From Pempheris klunzingeri (taxonomy: Eukaryota > Chordata > Actinopteri > Acropomatiformes > Pempheridae), in contig NC_092012.1 in NCBI RefSeq assembly GCF_042242105.1, forward strand, positions 21,243,543-21,307,542: a stretch of 64,000 nucleotides of DNA. The letters are read 5' to 3'. This document shows, piece after piece, positions 52,801 through 64,000 of this stretch (its first letter is position 1; the number at the start of each line of letters is the position of its first letter). The notes under the pieces are model-generated. The model worked only from the letters and a program-made list of their open reading frames with translations, searched no databases and had not been told where the DNA came from. The position numbers and the translations under genes were made by a program.

Positions 52801-55800
52801 ATGTAGTTGAGGTCAACGAAACCAGGAAAGTCTGGAAGTGGCAGATAAGGAGGTGAATGATTTAGACTTGTTTGGGCACACATATTTTAGGTAAAGAAGC
52901 AGAGTTCATGCTTGAGAGAAAAAAGCTGTTAAACGCATGCCCTGACTTCATGGTCAATTGTTAAGTCAACAAGTCCTCCTGAGCATGCTAATTAGAGTTG
53001 TTAACGCACCTACACACACGCTCACACACACAAAAACACACACAGGATGTAATTACTGCAACGGCACACAATTGTACTCTAGTGTTCCAGCTACAGTCTT
53101 TGCAAGTAGCACAAAATGATGCAATCCCCTCCCTACCCGGTTCCAAGAAGACAAAAAATACAAAGTGCAATTAATCTCCAAACTGCTGCCAGAGATACAG
53201 AAGCTTACCTGTTTACAATTAGGCCCTTTAATATGATACTATAGTTATCAGTCCTATTGTGTCTATGTTACCCAATACTAAGTCACAGGACCCCTCAGTA
53301 ATGAACCTGTGTACACAACTGTTCGCTGCAATGACAGATGAAACGCTGTATCTCCATAATCAGGCATCGGTGCTGCCTGCTGGTGCTCTGTATTGTTTTA
53401 CATCATTAGATACAAATGTGTCTTGTGTGTGACATGTTCCCCTTGTTTTAGACTGAAAATTAGATTGATTACAGATGGGTGTGTTATGTAAATATGCAAT
53501 GAGAATGGGTGACGAAGAAAAATGTGATAATGAGAGCAGTTATACTGAACTGACAGAAAAGTGGAGAATAAGTAATAATAATAACTCAGAGCAATAACAA
53601 AAGAGACATGTTGTTATACACACAGCAAGGCAATGAGAAAAGTAGATGGAATAAGGGTGTGTGTCCATGAGATGTCTTTGTCTGAGGGCCAGCTTCTCTT
53701 TTTAATTGTTTTAAATGGTTTTACAGTGCTTGCAACCATTTATTTCTGATGCCGTTGCCTGTTCTGTGTGACTGCCTTGATGAGCTTCAAGTTTAAATAA
53801 CTTTTCACAGACTTCCTGTGCTCTTCTTTGTCACGTTTCATGAACAGGCTGATGCTCAGTGACTCTCAGTACTTTTCTGCCTGTTTAAGACATGTGGACA
53901 CTAACCCTGCAAAATGATTTAGTAGTTACAGAGAGAGATAAATATGACAAGAGAAAATCTTACCATCATCCAATGTGATATCCTGCAGGCCGATGGAGCG
54001 AAAGGTGGGCTCCCTGTCCTCCGGCTCCTGTTTGATGTTCAGCCTCTCCCCATCTGTGGGGAAAGGCCCTTGTGGGCTTAGGGGGTGAACCAGAGGCCCT
54101 GCTGCCACTGGGGACAGGCTGGCCATAACTGGGCTTGTAGCCTGAGGAGAAGGCTGTCCTGAATGCTGCTGCTGCAGGGGCCCCAGAGGACTGCCACCAG
54201 AGGTGGGGGAGGATGATGTGGGAGACTGGTAGGGCAGTGAGTGGAGCTGAGGAGAGGAAGGCCCAGAGTGCGGTGAAGGGATCATCCTTGGAGGAGGGGC
54301 ACTGGACGTTGTGGGGCAGGAGGCTGACCTTTGACTTACCGGGTGGTAGCCCATATCTCTCTGCAGTTGGGAGGAGTGCAGCCCCACAAGGGGGTGGCCA
54401 CCAGGAGAGGGCACCTGGGTGGGATTTGGAGAGCAATGATAGCCTCCGAGTGTGTGGAGGTGTGAGGATGAGGGGGTGAGCAGGGGTTGCTGACTCTGGG
54501 GAGACCCAGCAATGGGGTTGGTGGTTGAAGAGGAGGGTGCTGATGGCGAGGAACAAGGGGAGGAAGGGTACACCATTCCCATGCCCATTGGGTGTGACGC
54601 TGCGCTGGGGCTGTGCTGAAAGGGCATCCTCTCGTAGCCCTGAGGAGGCAGGCTGGACTGGCCGTTGAAGGGCAGGCTATGACCGTGACTGTGGCTGTGC
54701 TGCATAGGCTGGTAGGAGGGCCGGGGAGGAGCAGGAAGAGGCGCAGGGGCAGAGCTCGGGTGGAACGTCATGTGGCAGTCTGCGGGGGGGTGGTGCAAAC
54801 TGCGACCCTGGAGGTGAGGCAGGTGCTGGAAAGATGGGGAGCCCAGAGGCGGGCAGGGGGCCTGCAGGGGTAGCAGGCCAGGTCCGGAGCCCGTGGCCAG
54901 GCCGTGAGGGGAGCTGGACAGAAGGTTGTCCGATGGGTGGCCATGCTCAGGAGATGGCAGCTGGGTGCGCACCAGACTGGCAGCATGTGCCAGGGGCATG
55001 GACATAGGGGGTACTGTAGGAAGGTCCAGCTCATCTCTGTGCTCCTGTTTCACCATGACTAAAGGGAGAGAGGTACACAGAGAGGGAGGAAGAGAGATGT
55101 GACGACAGAGGAAAGACAGACAGGATGAAAGAAAAAAAATCACATTGTCAGTTATGTCTATCAATCACACCGTGCAACAAGAGCAAGGCAAGACACATTA
55201 TCTATACATTTGTCAAGTCATTGCTTTGCAACATTTGACAGTGTCACTGCTAGATTTTCTTAAGGTTCAATAGTCCAGACTTCAACCAGCTAGAAAAAGG
55301 CAGTAGTTGTTTCAGGGGTTTTCTATACTCTAAACCCCCACTCTATCTGGGGCTTCAGTGATGAAATATGTTTCAGTAAAACCAGAAAAATTAGGTCGTG
55401 ACAATTTCAGAGCAGTGATCATATCTGAAATGTATGGATTGTGAAAAGGGTCTCCTTCCAGATGAAAAAAACACACAAGAACCAACTGACATTTTTATAG
55501 TAAATGGGGCCATTCCCTTTTACTGTGACAGCTCACAGCACTGCTATGCCAATCAGTAACCTATTTCCCAATCTGGTGCCTTGTGACAGTGAGTTTTATT
55601 TTTATCCAGCTCTGAATCAGAGGGAGAGCATATGTTGTCAGTCCGGGTGCCATCATGTGAAATTTTGTGTGGGGACAGGAGCTGAACGCCCCGCAGCCCA
55701 GATCTGACCAACAGAATAAACGAGTTCACTGATCGTGCCCTCTACTCACCCCGTCATGCCTCTGGGATTGAGAGGCAAGGGGCACAAAAAGGCCAAACAG

Positions 55801-58800
55801 CTAAAAATGGAGCCAAAGGGATATTAAGGGTAAGGGAAGGAGAACATAATGTATATTTAAACATGGAATATAATGTAGGTCAAGGTGGTACAGCCTCAAA
55901 AATGAGCATACCTGTGTGAGGTTTAACAAACAGTGCACTCCTTATGTCTGAAAAACATTGATGCCTGCCTGACAATGCAGCAATTCGTGTGTCAGTATAT
56001 TCTTATCTTTTTATTTTATTTGTATTTTTGCCACAATAAAGCAGGCGGTGTTGGAGGTGACAGTAGTGGTGTCAGCTACCCTTCTTGACTGACAGAGCAG
56101 GGTTACTATACTCTGCTCTGATTGGCTGCCCTAATCTGTCAACGGTAAAAACAGGAACTGTCTGAGCCGAGTGGGCGTGCTTGCAAACAGAAAGGCTGGG
56201 TGGGTGGAGGGGCAAGGCCGCTGTACACGTACACACAAACATTTACACTGTTGTGGTAAAACTCAGGGTTTAGATATGTTGCATAAAATGCTCACATGTC
56301 ATTATATTCCGCCAACAGCATTTTCAGTTTGACTGGCTTAAGTGAAAAAAACAATAACAATATCAAATAGCAGTCAAACTCCTGCCTGACTTTGACTTTA
56401 ATGAAAAACATTAAGGAAACTCTCAGATCAAAATATCATGAGCGCTGAGTTTCCTTGCTGCTAAAATAATTATATCAAACCAAAACTCATGGTCTATGCA
56501 TGGTAAAAGTTTCCTGGACAGCAAGTGATTTGCATCATAAAACCCCATGCAAATACAGTGCATGTGAGAAAAAAAAGATTGGCACGGGAGTTTGAGTCGG
56601 CTTTACAAAATAAACAGTTGGCAGGTGTCGATGTTATTGTTAGTGGAAGAAGCCCCTCTAAACCACAGCAATGCTTTCTTTGGAGAGAGAAAGAGAGAAA
56701 CGGGGTTAGTGAAGCCTCTGTGGGGAAGTGTGCAGCACGAAGAGTATGTTACAACTGTGTCTGCTGTCAGTCAAACTTCTTGTCATTACCTTGGGAAATT
56801 AGCTACGATAGGGAGCAATACGCCCAAAGAAATATAAAGTAAAGCCTTGGAGAATCTCTTTACATAAATGTAGATTAAAGAAGTTGCAGGTATTGTATTA
56901 CTTAGGCTCTCAAATGAATCCTGTCCTCCCCTGTCTAACCTGTCAAACATAGCTGTAAAAAATATACATTTTTATGGTCTAAATGTAATAATATTCCTTC
57001 TAAAAATAAGGAGAACATCTCATCTCACCTGAATGGTAAGTGAAGCGTTGCGATTGGCTCCTTTTCCGCTTGCCATTGCAGACGTAAAACTGCACCTGCA
57101 CAGCTGAGCCAACAGTCTTACTGTGGTAGGGAGGCACCTCCACCACGATGCAGGACTACAAAAAACATGTGACATTATTAACATACACTAAATGATATTA
57201 TTTACAAAATTTAAATACACATACAAAATTTAAGCGTACATACAAAGTTTATTAGAGTGCAAGTATCACTGACAAAATGCAGTAGAATGACTGGAGGCAC
57301 ATAAATAACTACTTACTCCCTGAGATTTCTCACGAATTATTTTTGCCTCAACTTCCCATTGTGGTCTTCCATCTAGAGGGAATGGTTAAGAACAAAGAAA
57401 AGGTTAAATGCAAAAGAAGATGAGAATCCTAGGGCCATGAAAATACAAAAACAAAAAATCTTGCAAGATAAAATACTTTCATCATTTCTGTCACTGGCAG
57501 CAATGCTTCCTTACATTTAATATGTAACCAGTACATCAGAAAGACTTGAACAGTTCTTGAGCACAGAGTAAAGCCTGGCCTGAATAAACTGAGAGCTCCA
57601 TGGGTGAATCTCAGAGACACTTGAGATGAAGCAGGGTAGAGTATTGAGAATTGTATCAATTCCCCAAATACTTAACAGTTTTTGGACAAACACAACGCCT
57701 GCTGTAATCTGTACAAGTGGCTTCACATGAAAGTAGGTCTAAAAACAAGAAATGGAGAGAAAATGAAGATAATATCATTTGAACTGATAACTAACACAGA
57801 TGCAGTGATTACTATTGAGTACAGTTCTATAATTTAGACTGCTTTTGAAAAGTTATTTGAAAAGATATTTTACAAAGTAACTTTCCTCATCTGGAGTAAT
57901 TCTCTGTCCCTATTTTCTATTTTCCTAAAGATGATGTCAGTTTGCTGCGCTTTCTCAAACAGACAGGGTTTAAGAACCACATGAGGCTACACAAAGCACA
58001 CGATTTCAATTTGGTCTGGAGAACCAAAAGACATCAAAATTATGTCATTTTAAAGGCCCAAAAGACCCGCAGAGAAAATCTTAGCAGCTATTAAATAGCA
58101 ATCAAATGTCCAAATATCCTGCTGTTTGTCTTGCCTGGTTAAAATTATGGAGAAAGCAGTGGAATAATTGTATTCACTTGAAGATGCCTTTACACACTGC
58201 CAGGATTCTGACTAAAAAACATCCTTTCCAGTTTTCCTATGAGGGATCTAATTATTTGGCCAGACATCTTAGGGGCAGCTGCTTGGAGGGAGGCAGTTGG
58301 GGTGAAAACACTGACAGGCTTGCCGTGTGGCTGGAAGAAATCACAGCATTGACAAGAATAAAAACTTTGACAACTATGTGAGCAGTGTATAGTCTCTCTG
58401 CGGAGCCTTATTCATTTGCAGTGGCCTGTTTCATGGTGAAAGTGTACTCTGCACCTGCGTGGCCTCTTCCTCAAAACCCAAAGGATTCCCCCAGATACAG
58501 CTGTCAGGCATCTGCAACATGTCTGCAGAGAGGACTAGCTGATATGTAGATTCTAGCAAAGCACTCAGCTATAAGCTTTGTAACATTCAGGCTATTCACT
58601 TTTCGACCAAATCCACTCTCTACTATATTTTTAAGTAGGTGATTTACCTGTTCTGAAGTCACCCTAACATTAGCCTTAATTCTAATAATCCACTGGTACA
58701 TTAGCCAGCCTTAACCCTACAGAGAATCTATTGTGAAGGAAGAGCTTAACTTGTAGATGACAGGGAGTAGTTTTTTCCAAAGAGCAAATCAAATGACCTT

Positions 58801-61800
58801 GAATATCTCTGCAGCTGACAGCAGTGCATTATTGCAGTGCAGCTTGTTGACATTCAACAGACAGGAGCGAGGGCCCCACATGCTCTGTCAGACAACAAGC
58901 ACCAACAGGAACCTCATACCACGCTAAGACAATGCCTCAGATCGTCCACACACCCTGCGCGCCCCACTCGAAAGGGAAAAACCGTGCACCCATTGTGCCG
59001 GAGGGGTGAATGAAAATAAAGAAGTGTGATTATTGTTTGTGTTGTAAGATCTTTGTAAAAGCCCACAGCTGTTTGGCTTTTACTACAGAAACAACACGGT
59101 CACTGCAGAGTGCATATGCTGTTTTAGTCAGTGCTACAGTCTTTAAGGTCCACTCTTTCACTTAAACATTCATTCTGGTAAAGTTGAAATACTCAACCAA
59201 CTATGGAGTCCCTTTATCTGCCTTCCCTTTCCTCTTCCTTGTATCCTCTCTCACTCCTTCAATACTACTTCAAGTAACAAAAAACTGAAATTAACAAATT
59301 AACTAACACTCCTCTTTCCTCTCTTTTGTCAAAGATCAGATCACTGCAGAAGAGAAAAACAGACATCTATCACAGATTTTTACACACAGTTTACCAGAAT
59401 TTTCTTAATGTGTTGTGTAGGCTTTCAGCACATTATCTACTTGCAATAAAAAACTCCTGAAGACCCAAGAGGTCACAGTAGGTAGCAAAGAACAAGAAGA
59501 ACACCAAAGCTTTGCATACCAAGAGACAGCAAACCTGAACTGTTTCGTTTTAGTTTGACATTTATCTGCTTAAAAATTGAATCAAATCTGACAGGAACAA
59601 ATGGCAGGATCTCGGTTTCTGCATATAGTAAAGACATTTATAGTATCCCATCCCATAATCTCTGTGTACTAACAACAAAAGGCCAGTCTCTCCCATTCTT
59701 CATGAATCTACTGTTGACTTTCAATTATGAGAGATGGTGGAAAAATATCTGTCACAGTCTTGCTTTCTTCCAGTCCTGTGCTTACTCCAATCAGTGCCTT
59801 TCTGTACTAAAGCAGGCGGATTAGTCATGATGAGGGAGATCATTTACACAAACCTAATCAACATCATCTTCCCCTCCCCTTTCATATTCTTTCTGTCTCC
59901 CTGCACAATCCACTGCCTTCATGTACCATGGGGCCCAGCTTTCCTCCCTACCCAAGATGCACCTCCCTAAGGTTTCCACTTACTGCTGTGCTATTAAGCC
60001 CAGACTATCAGTGACTTGTTTCAACCATGTTACTTTTCTATGCCATGCTTCACCTGATACACCTCAAAGGGCTGGAGACATTTTTCCTGCCTGCTTTTTT
60101 CCCCCTAGAAAACCTTAGAGAATGGCTCTCACTCACATAAACAACACCACTCAACTTTCAGCCATGTGCGAACTTGATTCTGATGCTCTACATCACAAAG
60201 GTACCTCGGGCAGGCAGAGACTGGCTCAACGAATGTTATCCATTTAAAATTTCCATCCCAAGGACGAGCTATTACATGTGTTTTGATTATAGAGTGGTGT
60301 ACAAAAGACAAAAAGATAAGGGAGAGAATGGTGGGTAACTAAAGAGCAATAGGATGAATAGCACAGGGGGTTTAACCGAGTAATCTCTTTAGCTAAGGCA
60401 TTTGTTAAACAGATAGAAGCAACTCTTAAAGTCATAAATACTAATCTTAGGAAATAGAGACTCATTCTATATTCATCCTGACCAACAAGCTCCCACCCGC
60501 CTCTTGGGCGGCTGTGGCTCAGAGGTAGAGTGGGATCGGAAGGTCGGCTTTTTGATTCCTGGCTCCTCTGAGTCAGCGTGTCAAAGTGTCCTTGAGCAAG
60601 ACACTGAACCCCAACTTGCTCCTGAAGCAGCACATTGACACACTGAAGCAGCAGTGTGTGAATGTGTGTGAAAGAACAGTCTGCTGCAACTTAGATTCCT
60701 CCTGAATGAATGATGTGTGAATGAGGATGTGATGTAAAAGCGCTGAGTAGTCGAAATGACTAGAAAGGTGCGATACAAATACAGAGCATTTACCATTTTA
60801 TAGCAGTTAATCCTGTACAACTGCAAACATTGTGATTACTGCAGATGCAGCACATTCGCTCTCCTAGATGTGCCCCCCATCACTTTTTCTTTTAGTAGTT
60901 CACACTTTCTAATAAGAATAAGAAATACAAAAATGGGAGGGTATCAATATCAATGATAAAACATAATGCTAAGAAAAAGCATGCATCTGTTTTGTGCGTT
61001 TCATCATTAAACTGGCATATTTATGGATTATTACACGTGTGTCTCTGGGTGTGTTTAATGGAAACCAATGAAAAAAGTCTTGCCTACCGTCACTTTCTAT
61101 ATAAGATATTCTGCGTATATAATTTTTCATAAACGTTGACTTTCTTAGTCACATAAACTAATTTAGAAATGTATTTCCTCAATGAAACTTATTGTAGTGG
61201 TGATGAAAATATTATGTAAACATTTTATTAAGTAAAAATGTTGCAATGTAAAGTCTGTATTAGTTTTTTTTTTTAAGGGTGTGTTACTTGGTCATCTTAG
61301 TGTTTTGTCATGCCACACTTGATAGACAGAATTATTCGAAGACAGAAATCTGTTGTGCAATTTGACAAAATGCCCTGTGGGAATATAAGACTTGTTGAGG
61401 CTAAGATAATGACAGTTGTGATAGAACTGATACACACACACAAGCACACACATTTTACAATTTAAATTTTTACGAGACTTCAGGGGTAGGTTTAATAGAT
61501 CTATGAGAAAAACAGGTTTTCCCTAGATATTCTTATTTTCTAGTGGTTGTAATTTGCAGTAATGTGGCTTTATAAGATTTTATTGGCAGAATAGAGTATT
61601 AGTCAAGTTGATTATTCCACTATGGTAAATTCTAAAAAACAACAAACGGCACATGAAATGTTTTGCCCAGGGTGGCCTCTCTGATACAATGTGTCAGACA
61701 GCCATGAAACACCATTTTTTACACGCGTAATTGGCACAAGCTGTTTCTGCAGTGGTGGTTCAAGGCTGAGCTGCTGTGCAGACATGACACTTACCGGGGC

Positions 61801-63218
61801 CTTTCTCCAGGAAGATGACCTTGGACTCTGGGAAGAAGTTGGAACCAGTGATGACCATTTCTTCCCCCCCACTGACCAGACAGCCGGTCAGGCTGGATTT
61901 CTCAACCTGGGGCAGCTCTTGAGCCGAGCGCTGAGCTGGGAGAGACACAGTGGGGGTTGAGGAGAAATGAGGATGATTATTTGCTGAGCTCATACAGTCT
62001 ATTTAATAGTGTGGACTATGGCTGTACCACTCTATAGGCAGACAGACTTACACCTCTCTGAAAGCCTCAACAAAAAGTTATTGCAGAGCTGTGGTAATTT
62101 ATATTTTTACCATTTATCAGACCTTCTTATCTAAAGTGACTTTCAATGAGAGCAAACAGTAGATTAAATCAACATATTTAATCACCAGACTGAGACTGCA
62201 GGCGTGCTAATAAAGAAGTGTGTGGAAAGGTTTGTGTGTGTGCTTGCCTGTGTGTGTTTTTCTTGTTCAGAGTTTTCTGAATGAATATGTTTGGGTGTGT
62301 GTGTGTGAGACTGGCTGGGAAGTTGACACTCACAACACTCCACAGGAATAGAGGCAGCCTGCAGCGACAGCACCTTCCCGTTGGGTTGAGGGATGTGCAC
62401 TCGGAACACCACACGCACCCGTGTGTTCTTTCTTCCTATATCCGTCTCCCCCTTCCGCAGCTCAATGTCAGAGTTCCGCAGTTTGAGGATGCCAGCACAG
62501 TCGATACTGCAAGGTAGAAGGAAAATAGTTGGCCCCATACGGCAACACCGGGATGGCAATCATCTAAGGCATATTTAAGTAGTGAAGGCCTGGAAGTGAT
62601 AAAACCAACCACAAGCCCAGCAGGGGATTGGCAATGAGAGCCAAATTAAGTGTTGAATCACAAAATAAAATGCCTGTGAATATGATTTATTGCAACAGTA
62701 AATGAGAAAATACCCACCAAATCCCTACCTATGAATTCCAATATAAATGAAACCAGACCTTATATAAATATAATCATTCAGGTGTTGCAGATTCATAATT
62801 ATTCAAATAAAGTTTGTTTCTCTGCTCCATGGGAAACCCTCACATTTTCCTTCTACGCACTGTTGGTTTAAATTAAGAAAATCTATAAAATCCCCTTTGG
62901 AAGATGTTACAACCCTGTATGATCATAAACGTGGTTATTTTTTCATTGGACAGGGGTTCCTTCATGGTGGTATGCTCATAACTGAGTAATGTAACCCTGT
63001 ACTGCTTCTGACACCTACCTGGCTGACATGTTGTTTTCGGGCAGGAGAGGAATTTCGAGAACTTTGGTGCTGGAGACTATAATTTCTTGGCTGGCTGTGG
63101 CTACGGTTTTCCCGGTGATCCGGTGCACCTGGTAGAAGGCGTGCGGCCTCAAGTAACGGTCGTCTGCTGTTCCAATGAACATCTGCAGGTTGACGGGCTT
63201 CTCACTGTAGCCAATGAG
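43818..63218 (-). CDS. nfatc3: NFATC3, 3' half of the gene (seven coding exons in window)
   Basis: Calcineurin-controlled transcription factor of the NFAT/Rel family. Exons in transcript order: 63019-63218, 62334-62506, 61795-61935, 57317-57372, 57029-57155, 53964-55058, 43818-43894. All junctions are GT-AG with matching phases and give 622 residues plus stop. The first exon ([20 protein letters not shown], then [13 protein letters not shown]) belongs to the Rel-homology DNA-binding half. The next ones give [48 protein letters not shown] and [16 protein letters not shown] of the IPT/dimerisation half. [15 protein letters not shown] is the nuclear-localisation region. The Pro/Ser-rich C-terminal activation domain has VKQE and IKQE (SUMO-type psi-K-x-E) and ends [21 protein letters not shown]. 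The 5' exons (calcineurin-binding, SP repeats, recognition loop) lie right of the window. The tail and the esrp2 neighbour identify NFATC3. Confidence 0.93.
45772..46007. mobile_element. Tc1/mariner-like MITE (236 bp)
   Basis: The left end CACTGCTGCCCATAAAGTTG, then GAATAATTG, matches the reverse complement of the right end (CACTGTTGCCCATAAAGATG, then GAATAAAGTG) over about 35-39 bases with a few mismatches. A TA lies just before the left end; the right TA has drifted (TTTA). There is no coding capacity. Terminal repeats of this type and a TA target suggest a Tc1/mariner derivative. Confidence 0.7.
50872..51006 (+). other. small exon-like ORF of unknown significance
   Basis: GTCACCATGGCG is an excellent translation-start context and opens 44 codons ([20 protein letters not shown], then [24 protein letters not shown], stop) in an otherwise AT-rich nfatc3 intron, on the opposite strand. 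I do not recognise the peptide. It may be chance or part of a processed or unknown exon. Confidence 0.2.
51520..51634. repeat. CA microsatellite cluster
   Basis: Several (CA)n runs broken by short non-repeat words, the longest at 51609-51632. Simple-sequence repeat in an nfatc3 intron. Confidence 0.8.
53964..55058 (-). CDS. nfatc3: nfatc3 large C-terminal exon (transactivation region)
   Basis: Acceptor CTCTCCCTTTAG precedes TCATGGTGAAACAGGAGCAC on the minus strand. The previous exon leaves a G, so the junction reads [12 protein letters not shown], close to the remembered human ...LMKQEHREEIDL. The 1,095-base exon is rich in Pro, Ser, Gln and His, with runs such as [13 protein letters not shown], and ends [20 protein letters not shown] then TLDDG at a GTAAGA donor (53963). 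If that donor is not used, translation stops 13 codons later (stop at 53926), giving an alternative C-terminus. Confidence 0.9.
55059..57028 (-). other. nfatc3: nfatc3 intron between the NLS exon and the large C-terminal exon
   Basis: Two-kilobase intron of ordinary composition. No further exon, repeat family or RNA gene was recognised. Confidence 0.5.
57373..61794 (-). other. nfatc3: nfatc3 intron in the IPT-coding part
   Basis: AT-rich intron of 4.4 kb. The only recognised content is a SINE at 60508-60797. Open frames within it are short and unsupported. Confidence 0.55.
60508..60797 (+). mobile_element. tRNA-derived SINE (copy B)
   Basis: It begins GCGGCTGTGGCTCAGAGGTA with a Pol III A box (TGGCTCAGAGG). 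A degraded B box (TTTTTGATTCCTGG) lies near 60549. The body (GTGTCCTTGAGCAAGACACT, then GAACCCCAACTTGCTCC) is typical of this fish SINE. The tail (GACTAGAAAGGTGCGATACA then AATACAGAGCATTTACC) is the same as copy A at 4364-4553, read in the other direction. Confidence 0.75.
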
Positions 63219-63756
63219 CTGAGACAGGACAGAGAGGAAGATAGAAAAACAGAATAAAAACAGATGTGAGATCTTAGGGTCCAGATGAGAGGTGTGAACA
63301 AAGAAATACTCTTCATTTCCACTGCCTTTGGGGGCCACCTTTTTTGGAGGGAATCTAAATGTCAGGTCAAGAGTGTTGCGACATTTCTGGCAGTGCTACT
63401 GGAGATTCATCTGGCGCTTTGGCCTCCAACCAGTTTGACAGTGATGTGTTCAGCTAATAGTCTTATAATTTTTTCCCTTGCAGGCCTTCCCCTTAACAGG
63501 ATTCTGTACAGGACACTTTTACCTCTAAAAACCTGGTCTGGTCATTCGTTCCAAAACCAAATAAAACCCATATTATATCTACAGTGGCTACCACAAAAAT
63601 GAAAATGAAATAAAATTAAATGAAAACTAAGAGGAAGTAAGATTATAAAAAGAAGATTATAAACAGCACATAGCTGCATAGATAGTTGGAGTTCTTAATC
63701 ATTCCATCAACTGACAAAAAATGGATGAACAAATGCCTCCAATTCCACAATCATGT

Positions 63757-63791
<35 letters not shown>

Positions 63792-64000
63792 TTGATTTCC
63801 ATCACGGCCCTAATTTGTAAATATGCAAGAGGGAAAGGACAATAACACATAACCAGAGAAATGAAAGAGTAAAATATGAATTTGTGGTGTGTGTGTTATC
63901 TCCTTCAATAAATGTTAAATTATTTAAAATATAAAATTATACAACAGCATCAGTCACATGATCTTCAACTCATTCTGTGAGATGGATGACGCATATAAAA
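63219..64000 (-). other. nfatc3: nfatc3 intron (partial), with GAT microsatellite
   Basis: Intronic sequence upstream of the first nfatc3 exon in the window. A (GAT)n run occupies about 63756-63795. No other feature was seen. Confidence 0.55.

Larger units (their letters stand above)
43895..53963 (-). other. nfatc3: nfatc3 penultimate intron (10 kb)
   Basis: AT-rich intron. Recognised contents are a Tc1/mariner-like MITE (45772-46007), a CA microsatellite (51520-51634) and a small exon-like ORF of unknown meaning (50872-51006). A 173-codon minus-strand open frame at 47354-47875 is AT-rich and resembles nothing known. Alternative terminal exons known from mammalian NFATC3 were not located. 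Confidence 0.55.

Noticed and set aside
60508..60580. tRNA gene at the A-box word TGGCTCAGAGG
   Set aside because: No cloverleaf can be formed and the B box is degraded. The sequence is the head of a SINE with a second copy at 4364-4553.
61931..61935. nfatc3 exon starting at 61930 (after CTCAG)
   Set aside because: It breaks the phase with the 62334 donor. The acceptor five bases earlier in the transcript (CTCTCCCAG) gives the conserved ECSQRSAQE reading.

Overview
This is vertebrate nuclear DNA, almost certainly from a teleost fish and probably a percomorph. Genes are split by GT-AG introns. Between them lie fish-type repeats: CR1/Rex1-like LINE tails ending in TTTATTGATCCC, a tRNA-headed SINE, an RNase H-bearing LINE, a hAT-type element, a Tc1/mariner-like MITE and a Gmr1-like Ty3/gypsy element. 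Many CA/TG/GAT microsatellites are also present. No bacterial-type operon or CRISPR array is visible.

Layout, left to right. (1) 126-380, minus: first coding exon of amfr (gp78, an ER-associated E3 ubiquitin ligase); the rest lies left of the window. (2) 1.1-4.6 kb: two decayed LINEs and a SINE. (3) 4,967-8,302, plus: two tandem intronless GPCR genes of the leukotriene B4 receptor type. Their first ~115 codons are nearly identical while the rest is strongly diverged. (4) 11.8-32.2 kb, plus: the whole of esrp2, an epithelial splicing regulator. Its promoter carries ZEB/SNAIL-type E-boxes, and two alternative C-terminal exons were reconstructed with every splice phase matching. (5) 32.2-40.4 kb: a nested transposon island. 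It holds a LINE split by a hAT-type element with a perfect 8-bp target duplication, a LINE endonuclease piece, and a Gmr1-like retroelement with one LTR and a single open pol reading frame in the unusual order PR-INT-RT-RH. A ~290-bp tandem repeat carrying perfect CTCF-core words abuts it. (6) 40.7-63.2 kb, minus: the 3' half of nfatc3 (Rel-homology exons through the stop codon and a ~3-kb 3'UTR). Its 5' exons lie right of the window.

esrp2 and nfatc3 converge tail to tail, as I recall for ESRP2/NFATC3 on human 16q22.1. The transposon island fills the gap between their polyadenylation sites. The genes do not form a shared pathway: amfr acts in ER protein degradation, the receptors in leukocyte lipid signalling, esrp2 in epithelial alternative splicing, and nfatc3 in calcium/calcineurin-controlled transcription.

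The most interesting points are the mosaic receptor pair, the stop-carrying cassette exon that decides whether ESRP2 gets a complete fourth qRRM, the Gmr1-type domain order, and the CTCF-word repeats between the convergent genes. Exon limits are read by eye from splice sites, reading frame and remembered family sequences; no alignment was run.
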